Positions 23,975-32,607 are shown, counted from the stretch's first letter. The stretch is DNA of 37,450 bases from an uncultured Hyphomicrobiales bacterium (GCA_903900975.1 CAIUPE010000088.1:1-37450); one strand, 5' to 3'. The notes: generated by a model from the letters alone, not told the origin. Numbers and translations: made by a program.

Positions 23975-24721
23975 TTAACGGAGCGCATGCTCGTCAAAAT
24001 AAGCCGGATCGACGAAGCGAATGCCATCCGGCACGATGACGAGCTTCCGGTCCCGCTGCATTTGATTGATGACGCGGCTCACCGTCTCAATCGTCAAGCC
24101 GATATAGTCGGCAATGTCCTGTCGCCCCATGGGCAGGCGGATCAACCCCAGCTCATGGCCTTCAACCCGCGTCCAACGGCGTTTCATCGCGACCAGAAAG
24201 GTTGCGATCTTCTCTTCTGCGGTTAGCCTGCCGAGCAGCACCATGTGGTCTTGCGCGAGTGACAATTCATGAGTCGCAAATTCATGCATCCGCTTCATCA
24301 GATGGGGTTTGCGATCACTGAAATCTTCAAAGATCGAGCGTTTGAAGCGACAAGCGCGCACTTCGGTCACCGCTTCGGCGGTAAAAGACCAATTTTTTTC
24401 AAGTGATAGGCCTAGAAAATCGCCTGGCAGCGCAAAGCCGGTAATTTGTCGCCGGCCGTCCGAAAGCGAACGGACCAGCCTGACCACACCGAACGTCACG
24501 TTAAAAATGGAAACGACATCGTCTTCTTCACGAAAAAGGGTAGATTTTTCCGCGTAGATCGCATCGCCCGACATATCTTCGAGGAACGACAGCTCTTCGG
24601 GATCAAGAGCCGCGCAGATACTCAAGTGGCGGACATTACAAAACCTGCAATCATCGCCCCGGACATGCTGCGCACATCCGGCGCCGTCATGCTGATGAGC
24701 GAAGGTCCCGCTATTGTCCAT
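23975..24721 (-). CDS. fnrL: CRP/FNR-family oxygen-responsive regulator, FnrL type
   Basis: The 248-residue regulator has a cyclic-nucleotide-fold sensor (about residues 40-150) and a C-terminal winged helix. The recognition segment IGLTIETVSRVINQMQRD has the E-x-x-SR pattern of FNR proteins that read TTGAT. Cysteines in CRFCNVRHLSIC (C-x2-C-x7-C), plus one in VRACRFKR, match the 4Fe-4S ligands of FnrL/AadR-type proteins and differ slightly from the E. coli spacing. The start is uncertain: ATG at 24721 gives a normal length, while GTG at 24781 would add 20 residues. The gene is on the same strand as the cbb3 block and precedes ccoN by about 160 bases. Confidence 0.9.
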   Translation of the reverse strand: MDNSGTFAHQHDGAGCAQHVRGDDCRFCNVRHLSICAALDPEELSFLEDMSGDAIYAEKSTLFREEDDVVSIFNVTFGVVRLVRSLSDGRRQITGFALPGDFLGLSLEKNWSFTAEAVTEVRACRFKRSIFEDFSDRKPHLMKRMHEFATHELSLAQDHMVLLGRLTAEEKIATFLVAMKRRWTRVEGHELGLIRLPMGRQDIADYIGLTIETVSRVINQMQRDRKLVIVPDGIRFVDPAYFDEHALR

Positions 24722-24987
24722 TCCTAACTTTACCCTATCCGAACCATTAATTTCCAATCTAACAGAAAAATCGAAATCCACCTATAGCCAGACCAGTAAA
24801 TCTTCTGCCCTTTCGAGCATTTGCATCTGGTCATCGCCTGCCCGCAGACGACCTCCTTGCGCGCCGTGAAACCCTTATCGTCAAAATTTGATGCACCGCA
24901 GCAATTTGGCATGGTTTTTGGTTTGACAATTGATGTAAAGCGGCCTTTGGCTTGCCTAATGATGGATTATACGAAAGGCTATATTGG

Positions 24988-27771
24988 ATGAACGCCGTGT
25001 CTGATGAAGGTGCCAACGAAGCGGCTCGTCCGGAAGCCGAAAAAGACCTGCCGCTCCGCGATGATATCCGCCTGTTGGGGCGCTTGCTCGGCGACACGGT
25101 CCGCGAGCAGGAAGGCGAGTCTATCTATGGAATCGTTGAACAAATTCGCCAAACCTCGATCCGTTTCCATCGCGATAACGATGCGCCGGCCCGCGAGGAG
25201 CTTGAGGCGATTCTGGATGGTTTGACGCCCGCACAGACCATTCAAATCGTCCGCGCGTTCAGCCATTTTTCCCATTTGGCCAATATTGCCGAAGACCAGC
25301 ATCACATCCGCCGCACCCGTGCCCATGCCATTGCGGGCTCGGCCCCGCGCGTTGGCTCACTGGCCTATGCGCTCGACCATGCCCATGAAATGGGCGTCGG
25401 CGTGCCGGAATTACTGGCATTTTTCAATTCCGCCCATATCAGCCCCGTTCTCACCGCGCACCCCACCGAAGTGCGCCGCAAAAGTACGCTGAACCGTGAA
25501 TTGGGCATTGCCGAACTGTTGGAGCGGCGCGACCGCATGGTAGCCACGCCCGAAGAAAAGGACGCGCTCGAGGAAAGGCTTCGCCGCGATATCGTCACGC
25601 TCTGGCAAACCAATCTCTTGCGCGAGACGAAACTGACGGTGCTTGATGAGGTACTAAACGGGTTATCCTATTACGATTACACATTTTTGCGCGAATTGCC
25701 GCGGCTTCATTCGATGCTGGAAGACCGTTTGCAAGCGCTTGATCCGGCTGGCTCTGCGCATGAGATTGAAAGCTTCATCAAGATAGGCAGTTGGATCGGT
25801 GGCGATCGCGACGGCAACCCTTTTGTTACCGCCGACGTGCTCGAAAGCACACTCGCTATGCATGCCCGCCGCATTTTCAGCTTTTATCTCGACGAGCTTG
25901 AAAAACTCTCCCGCGAATTGCCCTTGAGCGATGGCATTGTCAGCATCTCGGACGCGCTTCGTTCGCTAGCGGATATGTCGCCATCGACCTCGCCGCACCG
26001 CCAGCGCGAGCCCTATCGGCTGGCATTAGGCGGAATTCGGGCCCGATTGGCGGCTACCGCGCGGGACATTGCAGGGCTCGCCACCGGTTCAGTCGCGGGC
26101 AATGCCACGGCCTATGCCTCGGCGCATGAATTCAGGCAGGATCTCGATACCGTTGATGACTCGCTTCGCAACCACGGCTCGGCGATTTTAACGCGTGGCC
26201 GGTTGCGGCTCTTGCGTCGGGCGGTGGATTGCTTCGGCTTCCATCTCGCGATTGTTGATTTGCGCCAAAACTCGGCCGTGCATGAGCGCACGATTGCGGA
26301 ATTGTTTGAAGCGGTAGCGCTTGGCACCAATTATCTCGATCTCTCTGAAGAGCAACGCATCGCGTTGTTAACGCGCGAATTGCAGACGGCGCGTCCCCTA
26401 GTGTCGCCGCATCTGGTCTATTCCGAAGAAACGACCGGCGAACTCGCCGTTTTCAAAACGGCAGCCGCAGCGCATGCCCGTTATGGCCGCGAGGTGATCG
26501 CCAATTGCATCATCTCGAAGGCCGAAGGCGTCTCCGATATGCTGGAGCTCGCCGTTCTTTTAAAAGAAGTTGGCCTGATCGGTGCCGATGGCTCGGCGCA
26601 TGTGAACGTGATCCCGCTGTTTGAAACCATCGGCGATTTGCAGGTCTGCGCGCAAGTGATGGAAACCGCGTTTTCGGTTCCCGCCTATCGCGCTTTGGTC
26701 AAAAACCGTGGCGATATGCAGGAAGTGATGCTCGGCTATTCGGACAGCAACAAGGATGGCGGCTTCGTCACCTCCGGCTGGGAGCTCTATAAGGCCGAAA
26801 TTCAGCTGATCGACGTGTTCCGCAAGCATGGTGTCGCGATGCGTCTGTTTCATGGTCGCGGCGGCTCGGTCGGTCGGGGCGGCGGGCCAAGCTATGACGC
26901 GATTTTGGCGCAACCGGGCGGCGCGGTCAGCGGCGCGATCCGCATCACCGAGCAGGGCGAAATCATCGCTTCCAAATATTCCAACGCCGAAGTCGGTCGC
27001 CGCAACCTCGAAATTCTGGCCGCCGCCACGCTCGAAGCCTCGCTTCTGCATCCTGACCAACCCGCGCCAAAGCCCGATTATTTAACCGCGATGGATGAAT
27101 TGTCTGCCGATGCGTTTTCAGCGTATCGTGGCCTTGTCTATGAAACGCCGGGCTTTGTGGATTATTTCTGGTCCTCGACCGTGATCACCGAAATTGCGAC
27201 GTTAAACATCGGCTCGCGTCCGGCGTCCCGCACCAAAACCCGCAAAATCGAAGATTTGCGCGCCATTCCATGGGTGTTCTCATGGGCGCAATCGCGCGTG
27301 ATGTTGCCGGGCTGGTATGGCTTCGGCTCAGCAGCCAAGGCGTTTGTCGCCCGCCACCCCGATCACGGCCTCGCTTTGCTGCAGGATATGGCCAAGGAAT
27401 GGCCGTTTTTCCGCACGCAATTGTCCAATATGGACATGGTGCTGTCAAAAAGCTCGCTGGCGATTGCCTCGCGCTACGCAGAACTCGTCACCGATACCGC
27501 GTTGCGCGAAAAGATTTTCGGCCGTATCCAGCAGGAATGGACCGATTGCGTGGAAATGCTGTTAGCGATTACCGGCCAGACCAAATTGCTCGAAGCCAAC
27601 CCGCTGCTCGATCGCTCCATCCGCAACCGCTTCCCCTATCTCGATCCGCTCAACCATGTGCAGGTCGAGTTTTTAAAACAACACCGCGCCAATCCCGGCG
27701 ATACGCGGGTGCTACAAGGCATTCAGCTGACGATCAACGGCGTATCGGCGGGGTTGCGGAACAGCGGGTAA
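24988..27771 (+). CDS. ppc: Phosphoenolpyruvate carboxylase
   Basis: The 927-residue enzyme makes oxaloacetate from PEP and bicarbonate (EC 4.1.1.31), an anaplerotic reaction. Conserved catalytic sites are [10 protein letters not shown] (His about residue 158), [36 protein letters not shown] and the C-terminal segment ending GLRNSG. The usual end is RNTG, so Ser replaces Thr in the last motif. The start at ATG 24988 follows AAAGG; a TTG twelve codons earlier is less likely. The gene is divergent from fnrL across 266 bases. I see no allosteric partner nearby. Confidence 0.97.
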   Translation: MNAVSDEGANEAARPEAEKDLPLRDDIRLLGRLLGDTVREQEGESIYGIVEQIRQTSIRFHRDNDAPAREELEAILDGLTPAQTIQIVRAFSHFSHLANIAEDQHHIRRTRAHAIAGSAPRVGSLAYALDHAHEMGVGVPELLAFFNSAHISPVLTAHPTEVRRKSTLNRELGIAELLERRDRMVATPEEKDALEERLRRDIVTLWQTNLLRETKLTVLDEVLNGLSYYDYTFLRELPRLHSMLEDRLQALDPAGSAHEIESFIKIGSWIGGDRDGNPFVTADVLESTLAMHARRIFSFYLDELEKLSRELPLSDGIVSISDALRSLADMSPSTSPHRQREPYRLALGGIRARLAATARDIAGLATGSVAGNATAYASAHEFRQDLDTVDDSLRNHGSAILTRGRLRLLRRAVDCFGFHLAIVDLRQNSAVHERTIAELFEAVALGTNYLDLSEEQRIALLTRELQTARPLVSPHLVYSEETTGELAVFKTAAAAHARYGREVIANCIISKAEGVSDMLELAVLLKEVGLIGADGSAHVNVIPLFETIGDLQVCAQVMETAFSVPAYRALVKNRGDMQEVMLGYSDSNKDGGFVTSGWELYKAEIQLIDVFRKHGVAMRLFHGRGGSVGRGGGPSYDAILAQPGGAVSGAIRITEQGEIIASKYSNAEVGRRNLEILAAATLEASLLHPDQPAPKPDYLTAMDELSADAFSAYRGLVYETPGFVDYFWSSTVITEIATLNIGSRPASRTKTRKIEDLRAIPWVFSWAQSRVMLPGWYGFGSAAKAFVARHPDHGLALLQDMAKEWPFFRTQLSNMDMVLSKSSLAIASRYAELVTDTALREKIFGRIQQEWTDCVEMLLAITGQTKLLEANPLLDRSIRNRFPYLDPLNHVQVEFLKQHRANPGDTRVLQGIQLTINGVSAGLRNSG

Positions 27772-27780
27772 GGGGGAGAT

Positions 27781-27898
27781 CGTCATTGCGAGTGGACGCG
27801 AAGCAACACAGTTGAGGGTAACGGAAAGAACGCTATCTCATCGCTGCACCTTGATAATTGCCGCTAGCTGGATTGCTTCGCTTTCGCTCGCAAGGACG
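27781..27898. repeat. Palindromic repeat element with 31-bp imperfect terminal inverted repeats
   Basis: The left arm (27781-27811) begins CGTCATTGCGAG and contains GCGAAGCAA. The right arm (27868-27898) is its imperfect inverse (CTGGATTGCTTCGC through TTTCGCTCGCAAGGACG). About 56 bases separate the arms. The arm sequence resembles a widespread bacterial palindromic repeat built on CGTCATTGCGAGC...GAAGCAATCCAG. It lies in the 198-base gap between ppc and iolB, with no ORF inside. It is probably a non-autonomous repeat or hairpin element, and it may also end ppc transcription. Confidence 0.7.
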
Positions 27899-27969
27899 GC
27901 TGAAAAAATCGTTCTGGCCTAATGCGAGGCAAGCGATTATCTGACGACACTTAGCTGGAGATTTTCCTC

Positions 27970-28794
27970 ATGTCGCATTTGCTTGTCCATCCGTCCGCGC
28001 CTGATGCTGAGGGCCGCATTTTGAGCGTCACGCCGCAATCGGCGGGGTGGACCTATGTCGGCTTCGAGGTTTACCGCTTAAAAGCGGGCCAAAGCCTGAC
28101 CCGCCAAACGGAAGGCAACGAGATTTGCCTCGTCGTCCTCTCAGGGCGTGCAACCATTCGCGCGGGCAAGCTCGATTGCGGCACGCTCGGCGAACGCGCC
28201 AATGTGTTCGAGGGCCTGCCCTGGTCGGTCTATATCCCCGCGCAGTCCGATTACGCGATCAAAGCAGAAAGCGATTGTGAAATCGCGGTATGCACGTGCC
28301 CGTCTAAAGGCGGCTTTGCGCCCCGGGTGATCACGCCCGCCGAAGTGGGCGAGGAAACGCGCGGTAAGGGCACCAATACCCGCCATGTCCGCAATATTTT
28401 GCCAGATGTCTCGCCTTTTGCCGAAAATTTGCTGGTTGTCGAAGTCATTACGCCGGGCGGCAACTGGTCGAGCTACCCGCCGCACAAGCACGATACCGAT
28501 GATTATCCGAACGAGACCTATTTGGAGGAAACCTATTACCACCGCTTGAACCCGCCGCAGGGCTTCGGCTTCCAGCGCGTCTATACGGATGACGGCTCGC
28601 TCGACGAAAGCTTTGCGATCAAGGATGGCGATGTCGTTTTAGTGCCAAAGGGCTTCCACCCCGTGGCCGCCCCGCACGGCTTTGATCTCTATTATCTCAA
28701 CGTGATGGCAGGTCCGAAAAAGGCATGGAAATTCACGATGTCGAAGGACCATGGGCATATCGGTTGGACGTCGACGGCGACGCCGAGCCGGTAA
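27970..28794 (+). CDS. iolB: 5-deoxy-glucuronate isomerase IolB
   Basis: The 274-residue cupin-fold isomerase converts 5-deoxy-D-glucuronate to 2-deoxy-5-keto-D-gluconate in myo-inositol catabolism. The diagnostic C-terminal block is present, with GGNWSSYPPHKHDTD, the segment ETYLEETYYHR and VAAPHGFDLYYLNVMAGP, which contain the metal-binding His and Glu. Length is normal (about 270). No other inositol gene except the multi-purpose mmsA is seen in the window. It is not obviously in an operon with ppc, given the repeat between them, nor with the toxin genes that follow. Confidence 0.95.
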   Translation: MSHLLVHPSAPDAEGRILSVTPQSAGWTYVGFEVYRLKAGQSLTRQTEGNEICLVVLSGRATIRAGKLDCGTLGERANVFEGLPWSVYIPAQSDYAIKAESDCEIAVCTCPSKGGFAPRVITPAEVGEETRGKGTNTRHVRNILPDVSPFAENLLVVEVITPGGNWSSYPPHKHDTDDYPNETYLEETYYHRLNPPQGFGFQRVYTDDGSLDESFAIKDGDVVLVPKGFHPVAAPHGFDLYYLNVMAGPKKAWKFTMSKDHGHIGWTSTATPSR

Positions 28795-28887
28795 AACCTG
28801 CCCTAAAGGACAGGTGACCAACAAAGAAAATGCTGATCCCGTTGAAAAGATGGGGCATTGACATGCCCATGGCAACTTCGTCTTGAA

Positions 28888-28899
28888 TTGTGTACACAA
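28888..28899. promoter_or_regulatory. Perfect palindrome before brnT, candidate BrnA operator
   Basis: TTGTGTACACAA is a perfect 12-base palindrome centred about 20 bases before the first recognisable BrnT codons. BrnTA operons are autoregulated by BrnA, a ribbon-helix-helix protein that binds palindromes near the promoter. A second inverted repeat, GGGCAT/ATGCCC with a four-base loop (28853-28868), lies just upstream and could also take part. Confidence 0.55.
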
Positions 28900-28912
28900 A
28901 TAAGGTACATAG

Positions 28913-29220
28913 ATTTGGGAATTTTCTTGGGATCCGTCGAAACGCGAGGAAAATTGGCGGCTACGAAAGTCGATTTTGCCGAAGCCATTGGCATTTTTTA
29001 CGATCCCGACCTCGTTGAAGCCTATGATGATCGGATAGACTATGGCGAAACTCGGCTTCAAGCACTCGGATCGGTTGGCGGCCTCTGCTACTTCGTCGCC
29101 TACAAGTGGCGCGGCCATACCCGCCACATCATCACCGCCTGGAAACTTGGTTTCGAAGGCGAAAAACGATACCGCAAGTTTCTCGCGCGCCGACATCGCG
29201 GCGATGAAGATGCGGGGTGA
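28913..29220 (+). pseudogene. brnT: BrnT-family toxin, frameshifted
   Basis: BrnT is a RelE-like ribonuclease toxin. The body is clear in one frame from 28954: LAATKVDFAEAIGIFYDP, then DDRIDYGETRLQALG and RGHTRHIITAWK. The conserved N-terminal signature, EFSWDPSKREEN, lies just upstream in the neighbouring frame (28919-28954). The two join perfectly if one base is added near 28952-28956, so the gene has a one-base deletion relative to an intact copy. In the signature frame a TAG precedes ATT at 28913, so even the start would need an unusual ATT or a second change. The usual K-H pair after the Asn is replaced by A-T. A sequencing error would restore most of the gene. The downstream brnA is intact. 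Confidence 0.7.
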
Positions 29221-29443
29221 GGTTCGCGCGACGCCCGACAATGCGCCACTCTATGATCCGGATGAAGCGTTCTGGGCGAGCGCCGAGGTTGTGCCGGCGC
29301 GTCTGCCCCGCAAAGTCTCGGTTCACTTGCGCCTTGATCCCGAGGTGATGGCTTTTTTTAAATCAGGCGGCGATGGGCATTTAACCCGCATGGCGCAGGT
29401 GCTGAAATCCTATGCCAAGGCTAAGAGCCGCTCAGCCGAATAG
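29147..29443 (+). CDS. brnA: BrnA-family antitoxin
   Basis: The 98-residue antitoxin has an N-terminal segment FSRADIAAMKMRGE, which matches the usual toxin-binding motif, and a C-terminal ribbon-helix-helix DNA-binding domain with KVSVHLRLDPEVMAFFKSGG and LTRMAQVLKSYAKA. It overlaps brnT by 74 bases, as is common for BrnTA. The start is inferred: TTG at 29147 gives the normal length, because the ATG further on (in AAMKM) would delete the toxin-binding segment. An ATG at 29042 opens the same frame but would add 35 residues of unrelated sequence. BrnA should bind BrnT and repress the operon. Confidence 0.78.
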   Translation: MVSKAKNDTASFSRADIAAMKMRGEVRATPDNAPLYDPDEAFWASAEVVPARLPRKVSVHLRLDPEVMAFFKSGGDGHLTRMAQVLKSYAKAKSRSAE

Positions 29444-29472
29444 CGCTCTGACGATCCTTGTATTAAATCAAA

Positions 29473-29495
29473 ATGTAGCTACAATAGAACTACAT
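29473..29495. promoter_or_regulatory. Inverted repeat before dinJ-yafQ, candidate antitoxin operator
   Basis: ATGTAG (29473-29478) and CTACAT (29490-29495) form an inverted repeat. Inside it, TGTAGCTACA (29474-29483) is a perfect 10-base palindrome. The site ends 17 bases before the dinJ ATG, where an autoregulating antitoxin-toxin complex would block transcription. Confidence 0.6.
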
Positions 29496-29512
29496 CCACA
29501 GAGTTAGATACC

Positions 29513-29770
29513 ATGTCCGCAACAGAAATTGTCCGCGCCCGGATTGACCACGATACCAAACAGCGTGCCAGTGCTGCCTTGGCGGATATGGGTTTGTCGG
29601 TATCCGATGCCATCCGCCTGCTGATGCTTCGCATCGCCGACGAAAAACGCCTGCCTTTTGACGTTAAAGTACCAAATTCCCGGACGCGGGCAGCTATGGC
29701 TGAGCTTGAGGCAGGGAAGGGCAAAACCTACGCGAGCTCTGATGAAATGTTCAAAGATTTCGGTGTGTAA
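29513..29770 (+). CDS. dinJ: RelB/DinJ-family antitoxin
   Basis: The 85-residue antitoxin has an N-terminal ribbon-helix-helix (IVRARIDHDTKQRASAALAD, then MGLSVSDAIRLLMLRIA). DEKRLPFDVKVPN is the characteristic DinJ/RelB linker, and the C-terminal part (TRAAMAELEAGKGKTYASSD) is the toxin-wrapping tail. The stop codon overlaps the yafQ ATG by one base (TAATG). It should neutralise the YafQ-like toxin and repress the operon at the inverted repeat before it. Confidence 0.93.
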   Translation: MSATEIVRARIDHDTKQRASAALADMGLSVSDAIRLLMLRIADEKRLPFDVKVPNSRTRAAMAELEAGKGKTYASSDEMFKDFGV

Positions 29771-30042
29771 TGCTTCGGCTTGCGCCGTCCGGACGTTTCA
29801 AGCGGGACGTGAAACGCGCAGCCAAGCGCGGAAAGGATATGCAGAAACTAAGAGAAGTTCTTGACCTGCTTTTGTCAGGAACATCTTTACCTGCAAATTA
29901 TCGCGATCATTCCTTAAGGGGCAGCTGGATAGGTTGGCGTGATCTTCATATCGAGCCGGACTGGCTTTTGATTTACCGGATTGCTCAAGAGCGGCTAGAA
30001 CTCGCCGCTACTGGTACTCATTCTGACCTATTCGACGAATAA
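29770..30042 (+). CDS. yafQ: YafQ-family mRNA interferase toxin
   Basis: The 90-residue toxin is of the YafQ branch of the RelE superfamily, ribosome-dependent endoribonucleases that cleave mRNA. All catalytic residues are present with exact E. coli YafQ spacing: H47, H60, D64, W65 and H84 (equivalents of H50, H63, D67, W68 and H87). Motifs include PANYRDHSLRG, WIGWRDLHIEPDWLLIYR and GTHSDLF. The gene overlaps dinJ by one base. It appears intact, unlike the neighbouring brnT. Confidence 0.93.
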   Translation: MLRLAPSGRFKRDVKRAAKRGKDMQKLREVLDLLLSGTSLPANYRDHSLRGSWIGWRDLHIEPDWLLIYRIAQERLELAATGTHSDLFDE

Positions 30043-30060
30043 ATTTTTGCGGCATCACCC

Positions 30061-30942
30061 TCACGCAAACCGCGCCCGCATCCCTGCCGTTAGCTCAACA
30101 ATAAAATCATGCACCAGCCGCACCCGCGCAAGTTCGCGCACGTCTTCGTGGGTGACGATCCAATAGGCTCGCTTCACGCTGTAATCCGGCAGAATGCGCT
30201 TGAGCGTGGGATCGTCCTTCACGACATAATCATGCAGCACGCCGATGCCCGCGCCCGCTTTGACCGCCTCGATTTGGCCAATCATGCCCGCGCATTCAAA
30301 GCGCCTTTCGGGCGTGATTTTTAACTCACCGAGATAATCGAGCGCATCGGTAAACAGGAGATCGCGCACATAGGTCACGATGCGATGAGCCGATAAATCC
30401 TCGATTGTCCGGATCGGTGCTGCGCCTTTAAGATAGGCTTGGCTACCATACAGGCTCAAGCGGTAATCGGTGAGTTTCCGGATCGCGAGTTTGCCTTCTA
30501 CCGGCGGCTCGATGGTCACCGCAATATCGGCTTCGCGTTTGGCCAGCGAAAACGCGCGGGGTAGCGGCACAAGCTGCACGGTCAATCCCGGATGCTGATC
30601 CAGAAAGGCCGGCAGGTGGCGAGCCAACACATAGGTGCCAAACCCATCGGGTGCACCCACCCGCACAGTGCCGTTAATCGCCACATTCTTACCACTAAAT
30701 TCAGCCTGCGCGCGCAAAAGCTCCGTTTCAATCCGCTCGGCGGTGACCAGAAAACCCTCGCCTGCTTCGGTGAGGCTGCAACCGCTGGTGCGCCGCTCAA
30801 TTAGCTTGGCCCCGAGCCGATTTTCGAGCGCCGTCATGCGGCGGCTGACCGTTGTATGGTCAAGATCAAGGCTTTTGGCCGCCCCGAGCATTTGGCCCGA
30901 ACGCGCCACCGCCAGAAACACCCGTATCAGATCCCAATCCAT
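30061..30942 (-). CDS. LysR-family transcriptional regulator
   Basis: The 293-residue regulator has an N-terminal winged helix-turn-helix (MDWDLIRVFLAVARSGQMLG, then DHTTVSRRMTALENRLGAKL) and a C-terminal LysR-type effector domain. It is divergent from mmsA across 112 bases that contain several inverted repeats, the normal arrangement for a LysR protein and its target. Likely control of mmsA is inference. The effector is unknown. A malonate or methylmalonate semialdehyde, or a beta-amino acid, would fit. Confidence 0.92.
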   Translation of the reverse strand: MDWDLIRVFLAVARSGQMLGAAKSLDLDHTTVSRRMTALENRLGAKLIERRTSGCSLTEAGEGFLVTAERIETELLRAQAEFSGKNVAINGTVRVGAPDGFGTYVLARHLPAFLDQHPGLTVQLVPLPRAFSLAKREADIAVTIEPPVEGKLAIRKLTDYRLSLYGSQAYLKGAAPIRTIEDLSAHRIVTYVRDLLFTDALDYLGELKITPERRFECAGMIGQIEAVKAGAGIGVLHDYVVKDDPTLKRILPDYSVKRAYWIVTHEDVRELARVRLVHDFIVELTAGMRARFA

Positions 30943-30966
30943 GCTTTATCGCCTTACCGAAATTTC

Positions 30967-31008
30967 GCACAATGGTTGCGCATATCAGCTTATTGTTGTG
31001 CATAATAA
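30967..31008. promoter_or_regulatory. Inverted repeats between the LysR gene and mmsA
   Basis: GCACAATGGTTGCGC (30967-30981) is an imperfect inverted repeat with one mismatched pair. TTATT-N9-AATAA (30990-31008) is a second, matching the LysR T-N11-A pattern. The short motif TTGCGC/TTGTGC recurs in both. They lie between the divergent starts and are the best candidates for the LysR binding region. Confidence 0.5.
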
Positions 31009-31054
31009 CATAGGTCATAAGGATGCCAACGCAATTCCAAAGGGAGAGAAAACC

Positions 31055-32554
31055 ATGGTTCAGGAACTCACGCATTTTATTGGCGGCAAGCATGTGAAGG
31101 GCACATCCGGCCGTTTCGCCGATGCCTTTTGGCCGATGACGGGCGAAATCGCCTCGAAAGTGCCTTTGGCTTCAAAGGTCGAAGTTCGCGCAGCCGTTGA
31201 AAACGCCAAAGCCGCGCAGCCTGCATGGGCTGCCACCAACCCGCAGCGCCGCGCTCGCGTGATGATGCGTTTTCTTGAACTTGTGCACGCCGAATATGAC
31301 AGCCTAGCCACATTGCTCGCCAAAGAGCACGGCAAGACGGTGGCTGATGCCAAGGGCGATATCCAGCGCGGTCTCGAAGTGGTCGAATTCTGCGTCGGCG
31401 CACCTCAGATGCTGAAGGGCGAATTCACCGATGGTGCAGGCCCCGGCATCGACATGTATTCCATGCGCCAGCCGCTTGGCGTTGTGGCCGGCATTACACC
31501 GTTCAACTTCCCTGCGATGATCCCGCTCTGGAAATGCGCGCCAGCGATTGCGGCAGGTAACGCGTTCATCTTGAAGCCATCCGAGCGTGATGTCGGCGTG
31601 CCGCTGCGCATCGCCGAATTGTTTATTGAAGCCGGCCTGCCCGCAGGCATCCTCAATGTCGTGCAAGGCGACAAGGAAGCGGTCGACGCGCTGCTCGATG
31701 ATCCGGATGTGAAAGCCATCGGCTTTGTCGGCTCCACGCCGATTGCCGAATATGTCTACACCCGCGGCACGGCAGCCGGTAAGCGCGTGCAATGCTTCGG
31801 CGGTGCGAAGAACCACATGGTCATCATGCCCGATGCCGATATGGATCAAGTCGTCGACGCGCTAATGGGAGCTGGCTACGGTTCAGCCGGCGAGCGCTGC
31901 ATGGCAATTTCGGTTGCGGTTCCGGTTGGCAAGGCAACGGCTGATCGTTTGGTCGAAGCGCTCATTCCGCGCGTCGAAAGCTTGAAGGTCGGCACCTCAC
32001 TCGATCCTTCAGCCGATTTCGGTCCTGTTGTCACCAAAGAGCACCTCGCCAAGGTGAAGTCCTATGTCGATATCGGCGTGGCCGAAGGCGCGAGCCTCAA
32101 GGTCGATGGCCGTAACTTCAAGCTGCAAGGCTATGAGAACGGCTATTACATGGGCGGTTGCCTGTTCGACAATGTCACCAAAGACATGCGCATCTATAAG
32201 GAAGAAATCTTTGGCCCTGTGCTCTCGGTGGTACGCGCCAAGGATTACGCCGAGGGTCTCGCACTCTGCAACGATCACGAATACGGCAATGGCGTTGCGA
32301 TCTATACGCGTGACGGCGACGCAGCGCGTGATTTTGCCTCCAAAGTGCAGGTCGGCATGGTCGGCATCAATGTGCCAATTCCGGTGCCTTTGGCTTACTA
32401 CACCTTTGGCGGTTGGAAGCGCTCTGGCTTTGGCGATTTGAACCAGCACGGCCCGGATGCCTTCCGCTTCTACACCAAGACGAAAACGGTAACCTCGCGT
32501 TGGCCAACAGGCATCAAGGATGGCGCGGAGTTTGTAATTCCAACGATGCGGTAA
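31055..32554 (+). CDS. mmsA: CoA-acylating (methyl)malonate-semialdehyde dehydrogenase
   Basis: The 499-residue aldehyde dehydrogenase converts malonate semialdehyde to acetyl-CoA and methylmalonate semialdehyde to propionyl-CoA (EC 1.2.1.27). The family signature ITPFNFPAMIPLWKCAPAIA, CFGGAKNHMVIMPDAD and the catalytic Cys in GYGSAGERCMAIS are all present. The start at 31055 follows AAAGGGAGAG; a longer frame opening at 30635 is the shadow of the LysR gene. It ends with a strong terminator. Inositol, valine and pyrimidine catabolism all deliver its substrates, so it may serve both iolB and the pyrimidine operons of this window. Confidence 0.96.
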   Translation: MVQELTHFIGGKHVKGTSGRFADAFWPMTGEIASKVPLASKVEVRAAVENAKAAQPAWAATNPQRRARVMMRFLELVHAEYDSLATLLAKEHGKTVADAKGDIQRGLEVVEFCVGAPQMLKGEFTDGAGPGIDMYSMRQPLGVVAGITPFNFPAMIPLWKCAPAIAAGNAFILKPSERDVGVPLRIAELFIEAGLPAGILNVVQGDKEAVDALLDDPDVKAIGFVGSTPIAEYVYTRGTAAGKRVQCFGGAKNHMVIMPDADMDQVVDALMGAGYGSAGERCMAISVAVPVGKATADRLVEALIPRVESLKVGTSLDPSADFGPVVTKEHLAKVKSYVDIGVAEGASLKVDGRNFKLQGYENGYYMGGCLFDNVTKDMRIYKEEIFGPVLSVVRAKDYAEGLALCNDHEYGNGVAIYTRDGDAARDFASKVQVGMVGINVPIPVPLAYYTFGGWKRSGFGDLNQHGPDAFRFYTKTKTVTSRWPTGIKDGAEFVIPTMR

Positions 32555-32577
32555 TTACGTTTGCCGAAGATGTAATC

Positions 32578-32607
32578 AAGGCGCTCCGTAAGGGGCGCCT
32601 TTTTCTT
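32578..32607 (+). terminator. Rho-independent terminator of mmsA
   Basis: A 10-bp stem (32578-32587 with 32592-32601, one G-T pair) with a GTAA loop is followed by TTTTTCTTT. It lies 24 bases after the mmsA stop codon. Confidence 0.85.

Noticed and set aside
24923-24960. TTGACA as a -35 element for ppc
   Set aside because: No acceptable -10 hexamer was found at 16-18 bases' spacing, so the promoter was not listed.
24952-24987. TTG start for ppc
   Set aside because: The ATG at 24988 has AAAGG upstream and gives a normal N-terminus. The added residues are not conserved by eye.
28639-29241. 200-residue minus-strand frame across the iolB end and brnT
   Set aside because: It is antisense to iolB and to the BrnT coding sequence and has no recognisable domain.
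30635-31054. Extension of the mmsA frame by 140 residues upstream
   Set aside because: The extension is antisense to the LysR gene and has no aldehyde dehydrogenase similarity. AAAGGGAGAG before the ATG at 31055 marks the true start.
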